64,000 nucleotides of DNA from Oasisia sp. SBJ-2009 (taxonomy: Eukaryota; Annelida; Polychaeta; Sabellida; Siboglinidae), in contig OZ024857.1 in the NCBI GenBank assembly GCA_964017155.1, forward strand, positions 30,515,726 to 30,579,725. The letters are read 5' to 3'. Positions 45,142 through 58,037 of this stretch are shown here, piece after piece (the first letter of the stretch is position 1; every line of letters starts with the position of its first letter). A program made the position numbers and the translations under genes. Under the pieces are notes generated by a model. That model was not told where the DNA came from. It made no database searches and saw only the letters and a list, made by a program, of their open reading frames with translations.

Positions 45142-46914
45142 TGCATTATTGGGAAACAGGTGAAGATGGATGGTGCTGTATTTGTGGTCAGGATAATCAT
45201 TCTCACCTCAAATGGTATTAATGCATAGCTGGCAGTTATCATCAGCCCTGAAAACTGGTGTGATTTTTGCCATACATCATGGAAATGATTTGATTCAAAA
45301 TTTTTGTAATATTTTAGTTCTCAGCTCAGCGGCTGTGTGAGCCCTGGGCAATTGTTTTGTCAAGTGAGTTTTCAGAGCAGACATAGCTACCTGCTTGTGT
45401 AAACAAGGTTGTCTATGTAAAACCACCAAAGGGCATAAACCTGTTTCAGTCAAGTTTGGCGAGTTCATAAAAAAGTAGTAAAAACTGCAGTGAATATAGA
45501 AGCCATGTTGTTCTGTTCTGTAGATGATTGTCACATCTACCGTATTATGGAGGTTCAGCACCATAAACTGGCAACATATTTGTCTTGAAGATGTGAACTC
45601 TGCCAGTGATTGAGAAAGGTCTTTTGTGTTGACTATTCATGCAGATGTTACATGTCAATAGCGTGTAGAATCTGCTCTGTCTATGCTTTGATTTCTAATG
45701 TCGTGTGGCATTTATAACTGAATTGCAAAAAGAATGATATACCTAGGTATGTTAACCTTTCTGTCATCTTTGTAAGATATTGGAAGGGAAAATGTGAATG
45801 TGTAATGCATAAGGTAACATCTCAAAGTAACTTCTTATACAGATATTTCATTTTCACCAGTTTCATGTTATTGAACCTGTAACATGTATCAGATGACATT
45901 GTCTACATGTGGCAACTCTGGTATGCTGAACCTCTGTGGTATTAGTCTGAATGTTGATGTTAGTATCAAATCCAGATAAAAAATATGTAGAGCCAGGATA
46001 GAATCTTAAGCATTTGTTCACCAGTGTTTGCAAATTAAGCAGTATTTTTGTGCAATACAATAACTAGCTGGGAATGAAGAATCATTTAAACAGTAAAAAA
46101 TTAATGTTATAGTAATTATTTGTAAGAATGGCTGATGTAATGGGGAATGTGGCTGTGGTAGTGTGGATAGTTTGAGAACAAGTTCAGAAGACTTAATTGT
46201 TGGTAGTAAATGGTGTATGCAACAAATACATTGACAAATGAAGTGCCTTACCAGAAACATGTACGTGTGTGTGTGTATTGGACTGGTTGTGTCAGTTGTA
46301 ATTTTGAGTCTGCGTTTCTCCTCATGTTGTGTGATAGTTCTGCAGTTTGGACTTTGTTGCAGCAGACTACAGAATTGTAAAAGTGTCACTGTGGAAATAT
46401 TCTACTAATGAAGTCATTTTACCCCGTGTGCTTGTGGTTAGACAGAGTCAACCGTGTCATTGTCCTTGGGCACTCACTGGGGCGTGGCAGTGACATTAAG
46501 TGTGTGTGCTAAGTCTAAGTGTGCAGTGTTTGATCCACAAAAGTAATGTGTGTGTAATTCTTATGCACCATGAACCACTGGAATATTTCATCCTGGAGTA
46601 TGTACACTATTTCAAATAGTAACATTTGTGCTAGGATTTCCCATATCCAGCAAAACAAACTGGTCATTGGTGAATTGTGGCTCATCTAAACACTAATGTC
46701 TGGCAGATGTCAACTCATGTTTGGGTTTTTAAATAACGTATGCACAACATATACACATCTGACTGTCCAAGAATATTGATGAAACATTGCATAATAAGAA
46801 ATTAAAATTATTTCTTGAAAACAATTTGCTACAAAGGCCAGTGATAAAGGTTCTGTTCTTGTCTGCATATCAACCATGATGTTGATCTGGATAAATTAAT
46901 GTTAATTCAAACTT

Positions 46915-46922
46915 TGTAAATA
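46915..46922 (+). promoter_or_regulatory. Candidate Pumilio response element
   Basis: TGTAAATA matches the UGUANAUA consensus inside the presumed 3' UTR. An 8-mer of this kind occurs by chance in AT-rich DNA. Confidence 0.25.
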
Positions 46923-47222
46923 AGCAATTTAGCAGTGTGAATGAAAACTGTGGGTGGTTTGTTAACTGCACTTGGTGCTATATTTTACTCTACTGTGAGT
47001 GTAGTTAATTTTGTATACCTCCAGTTTACTTTACACATTGCAAGAAAACTGCAGTTGACATTTATTTGGGTATATTCACCAGTCCGGTGAAGTTAGACAA
47101 GGATGTGTCTACGATTTTGTTACCGGCTAGTCACTGTCACATTGGATTTTGTTGTTATTTTATGAAATGTGAATGAATTTACTCATGATTTGCATAATGC
47201 ATCTACTAAGTTGTTCTGAACG

Positions 47223-47230
47223 TGTAAATA
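47223..47230 (+). promoter_or_regulatory. Candidate Pumilio response element
   Basis: Second TGTAAATA, 300 bp after the first. Confidence 0.25.
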
Positions 47231-47881
47231 CAATTAATATTATACATTATTAGAGTGCAAATGTGTAGATTGCATGTGCTATCTTATTTGTTGAAACATG
47301 CGAGAAATAGTCTAGTCTCTTGGATGAAATGATTTTGTTAAAATGTGTGAGGAATAGTCAAGTTTTGTTTGAATGAAGTGCTTCTTAAGAACATGCTGTA
47401 TGTTTAATGAATTATTCGAGAAACTACTCTCGGTTGACACAATGTGCTTTAATTTGCTAAAAGTATTCTCGTTTTAAAGAATTGAGTTGTTTATTTATTA
47501 GTTTGAGATTGGTGGTGCTTAGTAACCCATTCGTGGATAAAGAGGTAAATGTTCAGTATATTCTATGATACTCGTTGTATTCTACAATTTCCAACAGGAA
47601 ATTACCTTGAACAGGTATGTCAGACAAAGACAGACAATTTAATGATGTTATGCTGCATGTATCACTGACACAAGTGTTGATTTTTGACAGTTTTGTCCAT
47701 CAGGCATTTATCAGTCTGTCAATGATGTATGACACATTTGCATGAAGCAAGCATAATCAAATCATGTGAACATTTCTAGTGATTTGTATTGTATTGTCAC
47801 TCTTTGTAAACGTGGGGGTTTGTTAATATAATATGTTTAGTTCCCCTTACCTGTGGGAAACTGGCACAGTCACGATAGTGG

Positions 47882-47887
47882 AATAAA
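47882..47887 (+). terminator. Candidate polyadenylation signal
   Basis: AATAAA, followed within 50 bp by a T/G-rich stretch (TTTAAGTGTTTTTGT). The most likely end of the RIPOR mRNA. Confidence 0.5.
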
Positions 47888-47900
47888 ATAATGCTGTACA

Positions 47901-50900
47901 TACACAAATCTGCTTTAAGTGTTTTTGTATATTTATTTCATTTTCAAAACAAGCAACAATTTTGACATACGTTACTATGGACCTCCATATTGTAAGCACA
48001 CCATTCTCTCCATCCATAGTTACATCCAGCAATAAACTGTTCAACCTCTCATTTCAACCAGTAATGCATGGTGTGAATAACAGATAACAAATCAATATAC
48101 CCCAGTATAATATGCCCTTAACCATATTGTTTCATTTTTAGTCCTTTTGGATCAAATGTCCAACGGACTTACCGCATCACTCTGCGTGCGGTGTCCGCTG
48201 TTAGCTCTCAGATCTCAGAAACTAGTGAAGATCTATTTTTCTATTTTACATAGACCTTTCTTAGGGTACTATCTCAGCTTGGACTCATATATTTTGACCA
48301 ATTCCGTGTATAACACAGTCAACATACATGTAAGTGAAGAAATGGCCAGGGAAACTCCCACTAAGACAATGAATATGTCGCTAATATGGGAGCCACCTCT
48401 AATATTAAATAAATACGTGAAACTAGTATGTTTACAATTAAGAGTACAAACAATAGCAATAATAAAACATTATGTTTACACAGGTGTACTAAGCTTTACA
48501 CATAATATTTTATAGGCATACGCAATATAGACATCTGCACACCTACAGTATAATGTATATAAGCACATATATATATATACATGCATATTTGTATATGTTT
48601 ACAAGATATAATATTTGTACACAAATAAATAACTATATTCTGCTTGATTTCGACAGATGTAACAATTTTGTTTAGTACAGTTGAATTAAATTTTGTTTAG
48701 CACATTCGAATTGTCACTATGGATAACATTTAAAATTTGATGACTAATTTTATAGCCTCCTAGGGCCTAAAAATCGGTTCATTTTTAGTTGAATTTTTTG
48801 TTTTATAAACTTCTGTAGGTTTTCCTCTAATTTTGCTTATATTTACATTGTACACAACAAATTTGTAATTGACTGGTCTTTTTGGGGACATCTCAGGGCC
48901 TCCCAAAAATGCTAAATGTTCATATTTTGCCTGTTTCTGTCTGGATTTATAGCTGCTCTCTGAGTATTAGTGGGGTGGCATAGCTAACTTATTGTTCATT
49001 TTGTGATAAGGGCGCCAAATATGGTACACATATAGCTTAATATATTTAGAAGAAATCTGGATATTGCAGATTGGCATTGTGATGACCATGGCAGCCATTT
49101 TCTAAAATGGCTGCCAGCAGTTAGTAGCATAAAACACTTTGGCCACCCTCAAGCTGATGTCTCCATGTTTTCAGCACCACAAATATTATTTGCATACAAG
49201 TTAAACTGAAAAATATGTTTTATTACAATGAAAGGCAATAATAAAGAAAGAAAATGTAATAAAATGGTGAGATTGTATCTACATGTGTTGAAAGAAATTA
49301 ACTTACTTTGGAGCATATCTTTGTGAAACTGCTCCAAAGTAAGTTAATTTCTTACAACGTAACCATATCTTGGAGCCATGAACAATATGTTCCATATTGT
49401 CTGCATTTTACGGTGATAACTGGATTAAACCGTAGCAGTAGCGAGGACAGTTACATATTAATTTAGACCATATATAACAATGTTCAGTGAATGTGCTTGA
49501 AGCCTTTAACTATGCTATTAAGTTATTCAAAAAATAAGTGCAATTGTTGTATACTAACTATTTGAACCATTCTATGAACACACCTTAATCATGTGAATAA
49601 TTATTGTTCATCACGGCAAGGCAACTTGCCAGAGCATGGCACTTTAATGTTGGAATAAATGAGATATCTTAAGAGTCAGCTGGCACAGTCTCCCTCACAG
49701 TAGTGTATGCTATTTTGTCATTCTGTCGCATTTTCATAGATTTTTAAATAGCTGCGTTTTTTCACTTGTACTGTCCCTAAGCAAATTAAAATAACTTTCC
49801 ATTTTCTTCGTTGACTTTTTGTGGGGAAATCTCAGATGGCCGCCACCGGTCACCAAAAGTCTTATTATCGCCGTATCGTTCGCAATAAACGGTATAGAAA
49901 CTTAAACTCGGAGTCGTTTTATATGTTTTGAAGTATGAGGAATCCAATACAACTATTATTTTGATGAAAGAAATTAAAATAAAACTGCCAGCCATGCAGT
50001 TAAAATTACCGTTAAATGTATAATTTATATAAGGACAGTAAATGTGGACGTAAAACATAATTTCCTGACACGTTTGGTATCGTTGGAAAGATTATTAAAA
50101 TGCAAATCAACCAGTATCACAACATATTCATTATCTCCATATTTGACGGAGAAATTACCAATTTACTAATCGGTTGTTTTCGATTTTATATTCTATCTTC
50201 TTTTTTATCATAGCTAGTTTTTCCTTTACGGTATTACCGCTTAAAAAAAATTACATACCGAAAATAATAACATTACAGTTAAAAGCTTTTGGACACAATG
50301 ATTCCTTAGTGTTTCTATAAATGCTACCGTAATATATCCCATTATTAACACCCACGTCACATTTCAGGAGAACGTTAGATCCGACCTATCTCTCAACACT
50401 ATGTATGGGCCCATACGCTTCGAATGCGGTACATTCAATTTTTCTTTAATCTGTCGTAATTGGCGATAAATCACACACTCCGTTAGATTAACTCCCGACC
50501 ACACGAGTGGACAACTTTGACTACCACACTTACCCAACTCTACAATCTTAATAACAAACTATAATGAGAGGAGATGCTTATATGGCTATATATGAACTCG
50601 TGTAAACGTGTGCAGTTTTGTGCATATTGAGATGCTTCGGTGTAATGTTGATCTGTACAACAGTGTGGCGACAACACAAATTCTCATTGGCAAGCATCAC
50701 AACAGACCATTGGATGCCCACCAGACGTCCCTGTAGGTCTTAGTTGTTTGACCTGTGGATCGAAGCGTTCTTCGAACACAGTCTGGTACTGCATGAACTA
50801 CTGATACCAGCCATATAGAATGTAAGAGAGTCTTGCAGAAATGATCACGACATAGACCAAACCTACATTGAACTCAGTAAAAAACAGTTACAGATATCAA

Positions 50901-51179
50901 CTTGATGACCCACCTGAAAGATTTTGATGAACGGACTGAGAAATACCCTGTGTATACAAATGGTCATTTGTGTATATATCCTCAATCTCACATAGTTCTT
51001 GCGAGGGACACGAGACTGCAAATGTCAATTGCATTTGGGATCTCTGGAGAAAATATGCACCTACTTCTTCGCCTTCGGCAGACACGACTACGCTCAGAAC
51101 ATCCCAGGACACGTCGTCCATATGCACGAGTTACAACAGAGCCTTCCACTCATATTGTAGGATTTCCAAAATGGCGAGT
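47901..51179. other. Intergenic, repeat-derived
   Basis: No gene recognised. 48770-49380 has features common in marine-invertebrate interspersed repeats: a 12-bp palindrome GGCAGCCATTTT/AAAATGGCTGCC (49090-49115), GGGCGCCAAATATGG, and a 24-bp perfect hairpin (49292-49353). The ORF at 48147-48515 resembles no family I know. Confidence 0.5.
49292..49353. repeat. 24-bp perfect inverted repeat, 14-nt loop
   Basis: Left arm 49292-49315 (AAGAAATTAACTTACTTTGG and on) is exactly complementary to 49330-49353. A further 21-nt stretch at 49367-49388 is repeated in reverse orientation at 40673-40693 inside the RIPOR intron 16 insertion, so this belongs to a dispersed repeat family. Confidence 0.85.
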
Positions 51180-53140
51180 TTGCTGTCAGCACAAATTCAG
51201 GTCCATTCAAATTAATTGATCCAGATCTAGCACAGGAATATGTGAACAAAGTGCACAAGGAGATGATGCAATATCCGGCCTGACAACAAACCCACAAGCC
51301 TTGCTTAAGTACTGATTGAGCTAACCAGAACTCAATCGGCTCGCTGGAGAGACTGAACGCATGCTAAATGTGTGTGAGTCTGGACTACGAAGGCATCAAC
51401 GATATTCTATATCTAAGTATTTCCGACAGGAAGAAGCTGTTAAGAAAGTCAGAGCTGCTGTAGAACGTCCGAGCCCTTCCAGCATAATATGCTGGAAAGC
51501 ATAATATGCTGAAAGGGCTCGGACGTTCTACAACAGCTCAAATAGTATTTGAAAAAGGTGACGGATCAGAGTTGAAGCTAATTAACGTTACCACAAAGCA
51601 AGTAATGCCAACCGAGATAAAAATTAATGTCCTGGATATGGAGACACTTTGCAGAAAGGCGCTTTGGTTGTTCATTGATAAGAGGACCTCAGGTGATATG
51701 AACACATGGGACAAAATGCCTAAACCCAAGTTTCTATCCTGGAAGGATGGGTGCAAAACAGTCAAATTCAAGGCGTCTTCTAAGGTGATGCGCTGGAAGG
51801 CCACAAACTCGCTCTTTGTTCGCATGTTACTCATCGCAATATCGTCTGGAGCTCTTGATCTGGAGGAAATATGAGTTCTCGCACTCCAGTGCTACACTCA
51901 TGAACCTTGGTGGTTCGTTATTACCTAGCTCAAACAAATCTCTTTTCATCTGTGAGCTAGAGGATATGCCACAGTTGCACTAGTGTTTGAGACTTCTGAA
52001 AGATCCACTCCCGAGAGCATACCTGATCGAGGCACAGCATCTGGACAGTCACCTACCATCATCATCGACGGCATGGCATGGCATGAATTGAGTGATCACA
52101 AATGTCACATTGACAATTATTGTCAAGACGTTTCTTTATTCTTCGTTCACGCAATTGACAACAAGTAGTTTGGTTACTGCGAGTTTGTTGCAGCACAAAG
52201 GTTTGATGACTACAGCACAAGTTCGCTTTAAAGATCGTACGAGGCAACTAAGAACAGCTGGAAGATCTTTTGACCAGGGCTATCAGGTCGATGATCACCC
52301 ATCATAGCTCTAAAGTAATTCCTAAATAGTAGGAAAACAAAAGCGACCCTCACTTTGTGCCTTGCAGAAAAGGCTGTCCAGTTTTGCAAAGTAACTACCG
52401 TCTCTCATACACACAATGTATCTTCGCAGCCCATTAATCTGAAATGAGAATTAGCAGTATACAGAAGGAAGCCGATACATTGATGACACTGTATGTAGTA
52501 GCACTTGGTGATCTATGTATCACTGTACACATTTATCCCAGTGATACGAACTTACGTTTGTTGGAGCTTCGCAGAGTTCCAGAACTCAGCGCAAAGAGCG
52601 TCATCAGCATGGGCACAGGAGCTACGTGACGTCCTGTCAAACGCAACCCTAACTACGATGTCCTGACAAAACAAGCAGCTCTTCCGGGGTGTCATGCACT
52701 AACTGGTGCAGACATCACAGGACACATCCAAGGAAAACGAAACCTACTTGCTTCAAAGCCTTCCTGAAAGCTACCGACAATATGATCAACCCCCTTGGTG
52801 ACCTTGGGATTGGAACGTTTCCGTTAGACCAGGTTCTGTGTGGTTGTGAACGGTTACTGTGTCAGCTTGTATCTCTACTGCTGTGACGGCGATTCAGGTA
52901 AGATGGCACATGTACAAACAACTGAAGTCGAATCCTACTCCGAGTGCCACCATTCAGCACATACCGCGTGCACACTATCAAGCGAACATTTGGGCACAGG
53001 ACTTAGTTCTAGAACCCACTATGCTTGATCCTATAGGACTAGGATGGCACGATGATGATGTTAGAACATATATTCCCACCTTGTCAGGCGTTATACCGGA
53101 GCCAATTCATAAGTACGGTACCGATTATGACAATTCATTA
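51180..53140 (+). pseudogene. Broken copy of a multicopy uncharacterised metazoan protein family (PIN/FEN-like nuclease fold suspected)
   Basis: Pieces in shifting frames line up, in order, with a protein family I recall as expanded in corals, molluscs and fishes: DPDLAQEYVNKVHKEMMQYP (about 51211-51280), GETERMLNVCESGLRRHQ (about 51340-51400), LDMETLCRKALWLFIDKRTS and KPKFLSWKDGCKTVKFKAS (51630-51780), KEADTLMTLY, VHIYPSDTNLRLLELRRVPE (52460-52600), KPTCFKAFLKATDN and LGIGTFPLDQVL (52740-52840), HYQANIWAQDLVLEPTM and LGWHDD (52970-53060). The EADT and SDT elements suggest the acidic residues of a PIN/FEN-like nuclease (inference). In-frame stops, several frameshifts and an inverted duplication at 51452-51539 mark it as dead. 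No introns are evident, consistent with a mobile or retroposed origin. Confidence 0.6.
51452..51539. repeat. Inverted duplication inside the pseudogene
   Basis: Arms of 27 bp (51452-51478 and 51513-51539) match with one mismatch. The 34-nt spacer contains AGCATAATATGCT twice. Confidence 0.88.
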
Positions 53141-55570
53141 CTATTTTTTGTTGTTTTTGTTGTTGTTGCAACACTGAATAACTTCACCAGGCTATACAGA
53201 AACTAATAAAGAGTTATCCCTCCTGTGCACACGTTATTGTCAGTATCCCACTTTTGCTCCGAGACATGCGCTGGTGTGGTCTTTCAGATTCAACAGGCGT
53301 TTAAAAACGGAGAGGGGGATATAAAGGACGACAGAGAATGACAGAGTAGAGTCAGGGGCATAATGTGCATATTTTGCTTAATTCACAAGCATAACTTATT
53401 GTTTTTATTCATGCATAATAATATTTTTATTATACATTTCTCAGTAGTTCTCTGCGTCGGAATTTAAAGTTTTACGGAGGAATCAAATAATTTCTAAGGC
53501 CCGCGTTTTATCGGCATGGAGAGGAAGTCGGTTGTCTCGCGGTACATTATAGGCCCATGTCCATTGAAACACGTCACCGCGAGCGCGTACGTAATCACAC
53601 GCGTGCGCGTTCTGACTTTCAAGAACTAGTCCATTGATTATGACGGGGTAGTAGTTAAGTGCAAAAAAAACTCACGTTTGTTTAATCAACCACCAGCGCA
53701 AAATCTTCCAAACGCTAAGCTAGCCATATTTAAAAAGAAATGCAAAATTGCATAGAAATGACCACTTTTGTCTTCAACAACGTCACTTTGTTTGTGTCAT
53801 ATCCAAAAAACCTACACTGAAAAAACCGTTTGGGTTAGGTCAATCGGTTTTGAATCGAAAGTTCTCATTGGTCATTTGAACAGTCTTTCATTCTAGAACG
53901 TTCTACAGGATGTTGCTATTGTTTCATTCTGATTGGTTAGTTAAACAGGGGTTCCATATTAGCCAATCAAAACCTTCGACTGAGTAACGTCATACGTGGA
54001 TTTGATCGTTAAGGAAATTAGTTGAGCGCAACTGCTCGATCTAAAAAGATATTTGGAAGCTCAAACATAGAAGCCAACACGAAAAGGACTTCGGAAGTAT
54101 TGTTTGTCGAGCCTGAACATTCGCGCTACAACAAAAGAAGCGGTCGAACGTTAGCGGCAACGCGCGCAAGTCTGAAGACACAACTATGCTCTTGTGCGAT
54201 TGAACACCATTTCATCGCCGTCTTCCCTGCACCAAGTTGTCGCTGCCAACGTCGCCGCAATGCCATGGTTACCACCGTTCTCGGGTAACAAGGTAAGCAT
54301 TCACATGGATAAAACATTGCGAATTCAAACTTAAGCTGCTTGCAAAATGTATATGATGCGTTTGCTTTAAAACGTTTAGGTTATTCAGATGTTATTGCGT
54401 TTAAATTTCAGGCGTGCGCAGTCGTGAATGTCGTTGCTCTTCGCCACCGCCACCGCCGCAAATTCAGAAAGACAGAATGCCGCGTGTCGTCACGATAAAA
54501 GACAGCCACATCTTTCGGTATCAACATCGCACATTCACACATCCGCCGGCGCCGCCATGATCGCCGTTCAACTCCATCGAAACGCGATGTGATCTCCACC
54601 TTCGCCATCGCCACCGCAGAATGCCCCGTGGCCGTGTCGTCACGATCACAGACGCCCGAAATCCTTCGGCGGCCACGTCGCACATTCACATGATCGCCGT
54701 TCAACTCGAATCGCAATGCGGCATCATCAAAGTGTTACAATGGCAACAGGCCGAATTCGGGCCATGAGTGACTGCTTCTTTCAAACACCCGAGGGCCGAG
54801 CATCCGATCTTGCCGCAGCAGCAGACGGTATTAACTTAGTAACTCCGCATCGTACGTCCTGTCCGTGTCTTGTCTCTTTCTCTGTGGGCCACTACGACGT
54901 ATTAGTGTCAACGCCCGATTATATGTTCAGTGTTGTTTAGTTTTGTGACGAGTTGATTGTTACGGGGGACCGTTGCAATTTCCGGATGAGATCCAGGGCC
55001 AATCGACTGAGTGTCCTGAAAAAGTTCACACTGTTGATTGGATTCCCCTGTTTGTGTATCCAGACCTGATGCTTGTGGTGGTTTGTGAACGGGAGAAGTG
55101 TTGCTTGTCTGTTCGACTTACGTGTCTGTTATGTGTATGTTACTATGTACTGTGTGATGTTCGATCTGCGGAGAAAGTCACCGAAGTCGCCAAAAACGTC
55201 CGAAACGAGTTTCAAGTGTCACTTCGCAAAAGAACACTTGACATTATGGACGACTATCTGGAACATTATGCCTAAACTGCAGAACAAAACATTACAATGA
55301 TGCCTATTAGGTTCTACTATGCTTCGTTCCACTAAGTAAAACGGTGACAAATTGTAATAACGCCTATGTTGTATTTATAGTTAAGGTTGCCCCGATGAGC
55401 TCTTAGTCGTGAGTTCCGCACCAGTTCCAACTAGTTCGAAAAGCTATCCATAATAGTTTATATAGGCCTATAACAGTTAATGGTGTATGGCCAAATAACG
55501 TACGCTGAGTCGCTGACCCTTGCCGCAGTGTTTTTAACTACCCACGATTTTAAAATCCCGCCGCATGAAC

Positions 55571-55648
55571 ACACGTCCACACATCCATATGTATGCACGC
55601 ACGCACGCACGCATTCCCTTGCTGTTTATCTGTGTCTGTCACACACAA

Positions 55649-55711
<63 letters not shown>

Positions 55712-55885
55712 CATATATATACATACATATAATATATATAATAATGTGATGCTTAAGTTCCTGCGTGTGCATAACGTGTGTGTATGTGTAACAGATACAG
55801 TGAGAGAGAGAGGGGGGCAAGGGAATGCGTGCGTGCGTGCGTGCATGCATACACGGGGAGGCGTAGACGTGTGTGCGAAAACGAT
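55571..55885. repeat. Imperfect inverted repeat around a (CA)n/(TA)n core
   Basis: The left arm CACGCACGCACGCACGCATT then CCCTTGC (about 55597-55623) is matched in reverse by GCAAGGGAATGCGTGCGTGC at about 55817-55845. The core is (CA)n then ATATATACAT repeats. Both strands give similar spurious peptides for that reason. Confidence 0.8.
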
Positions 55886-56282
55886 ATGGCGGTAACACGA
55901 TTCACTAGATGGCGTGTGAAATACGATTCTTTTTTTGTGTTTAGAAAATGACATACACAGTACAGTCCAACTGTTTCCAGAATATTGAAAAAGGTCAGTT
56001 TTTAGTTGTGGTGTAGTGGTGCTTTAACGTATCTACACATACAAAAATTATGTGTTTGAGATTATATGCCAAATTTGAAGGTGTATTCCAAGAAAGCAGT
56101 CTTAAAATACACTAGGATGTATCACAGACAATGGTGTTTTTATGTTTTTTTTACGTATGACCCCCTTCTTCCCTATTTAGCCGCACCGCGTTCAAATGTT
56201 CCTCGGAAGTGACTTGCCTCCTCTGACGTGCATGCACTGTCATGTGTGCTTTTGTAGGCATCACTGGGTGCGATATATATGC

Positions 56283-56345
56283 ATATATGCATACATACAT
56301 AAATACATACATACATACATACATACATACATACATACATACTTA
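56283..56345 (+). repeat. (CATA)n microsatellite
   Basis: ATACATACATAC run ending in ACTTACTTAC. Confidence 0.95.
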
Positions 56346-56555
56346 CTTACTGTCACACGCACACGCACGCACGCACGCATGCATGCATACACACGCACAT
56401 ACACAGCATGTACATAGACAACACGTGCGCGCAGGCACACATACAGGCATACACACAAGCACGCAATGCAGCATAAACATTGAGTACATCACGGCGCATC
56501 GTCAAAAAGGTTGGGGGATACAAAGTTCAGAACGCGAAGTTGGTTCTCCTCCTGT

Positions 56556-56557
<2 letters not shown>

Positions 56558-56611
<54 letters not shown>

Positions 56612-56638
56612 CGTGCGTGCGTGCGTGCGTGTGTGTGT
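56558..56638 (+). repeat. (GT)n microsatellite with (GTGC)n tail
   Basis: Pure GT (about 56560-56607), then GCGTGCGTGCGT. Confidence 0.95.
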
Positions 56639-57244
56639 GACTGCATGCGCGTGAATGCGTATAGTGTATGTACGTTTGGTGCATGTGTAATGTACAAGCT
56701 TAAATTTAATGAGGAATGGTGTCAAGAAAATGTCACCAATAGTGTACCAAGATGAGGATCTATTAAAGGTTCTGTACGAGTTTATACATGAAACGTGGTA
56801 TTCCAACATTTATTCACACAACTCGCTAGAAACAGGTGCAATGATCATGTCTTATTTGCACTCTTGTAATGGGACAAACACGAAAAACGCCATAAAATAT
56901 CACATATATAATATGCATAAAAACGAGAAGATTGATTTGTTTTGCATTTACTAAACAAAGCACCGAGGAAAGCTCGAAAACGGCGTGGCATATTCCGCAT
57001 TTGCGCTTTGCTGAAATTGTGAAGTGTCAAGATAAATGTGTACTTCCAACCTCCATTTGAGATATATCAGTGTTGTCGCTGCCCCCAAAAGCAACGCACG
57101 AGCGTTTCTTTCTCATTGATTATGCAATTGTAATGAATGATTGAATTTCTTCTCTTATATATTATAGTTTGGTCATGCGCCCCGCCCGCGCTTATTCGGT
57201 ATACGTAGCTTTCTTAAAAGCGACTGTTCAACTCGACTGTCTAC

Positions 57245-57900
57245 TTGTGTGCGTGTCTCAATGAAGACCCGAGCTTCGTACCAAAGCGCTTGCAGACTTC
57301 TCGATCGTACGCCCAGTTTCCGTCCGTGTGCCAGCGTACAGAGCTACAGGTGGGTTACAATGACACCATCAGTAGCTACCAAATGTTTGACGTTGCTCAG
57401 CTGGCACAGTTTATTCAGCAGTTTTCGTCTTCTACTTGCCAGCATGAAGGTTATGACGAGACTGAGGTGAGAACAGGATTGGCTAGTTCAATTATGTTCA
57501 TATGCGTTTCCAGGTGGCCATTTACGGCATCGGAGGCCATTACACACAATGTTAGCGGTTCTTGCCAATATGGACATGCCCCCTCCCGTCAGCACGGGTT
57601 GCTCCAGGCACTACAAAGACATCATTCACGCAGCGACCGCGAAAGCTGCCCAGCAAACCATGCTGTACTCCAACTGTGTCTTGTGACGGTACTTGGCAGC
57701 AGCGTGGGTTCTCTAACAAAAACATGGTGTAGCTACTGTCCTATCGGTGAACCCATGCCACATTTTGATGTTTACATTTGTAGTAACCACTGTAACGCAT
57801 GTGGTAAAGCTAAAAAAAACATACTGACCAGTTTGCAGCTTGGTACACTAGACATGAACCGACTTGTGCCACAAGTTCATGGTCACTAAGGGGATAAGAG
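57245..57900 (+). pseudogene. Mutator-like (MULE) transposase remnant
   Basis: The first part, in one frame, reads SYQMFDVAQLAQFIQQFSSS then TCQHEGYDETEVRTGLASSI, a Cys-containing N-terminal region like that of metazoan Mutator-like transposases. After a frameshift, AIYGIGGHYTQ is followed by VLANMDMPPPVSTGCSRHYK (about 57556-57616). After another shift comes VSCDGTWQQRGFSNKN (about 57680-57727), whose DGTWQ-RG carries the first catalytic Asp of the DDE domain. The 214-codon ORF spans several true frames, so it is not the ancestral reading. Termini were not found. Confidence 0.65.
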
Positions 57901-58037
57901 GGACTGTGGGTGACCTGGAGAAAGATGAAAAACGGCTACGATGGCGATTTGGAAGCATTGGGGAGGGAATCACAGTGACTGTGGTGAGTGGCGGGCACAT
58001 AATGGTGATTTGTAGAAGGTTAACAATAACTACCTGC

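Larger units (their letters stand above)
45142..47900 (+). other. Presumed RIPOR 3' UTR
   Basis: AT-rich, no recognised coding sequence or repeat. The first convincing canonical AATAAA after the stop is at 47882-47887, giving a UTR of about 2.75 kb. Two Pumilio-type sites (TGTAAATA) lie at 46915-46922 and 47223-47230. The extent is inferred from the polyadenylation signal only. Confidence 0.5.
53141..57240. other. Intergenic with microsatellites, no gene recognised
   Basis: 53.5-55.3 kb is richer in CpG than its surroundings and contains several 70-100 codon ORFs (54022, 54716, 54973) without recognisable similarity. 54.42-54.70 kb holds a diverged duplication of GTCGTCACGAT- and CGCACATTCACA-containing blocks. 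It could be an unknown transposon or the CpG-rich flank of an unseen exon. Confidence 0.4.

Noticed and set aside
48147..48515. 122-codon + strand ORF
   Set aside because: Isolated, AT-rich composition, no similarity recognised.
54022..55275. Unknown gene in the CpG-richer 54-55 kb stretch
   Set aside because: ORFs are short, in different frames, without recognisable motifs or convincing splice structure; left as unassigned.
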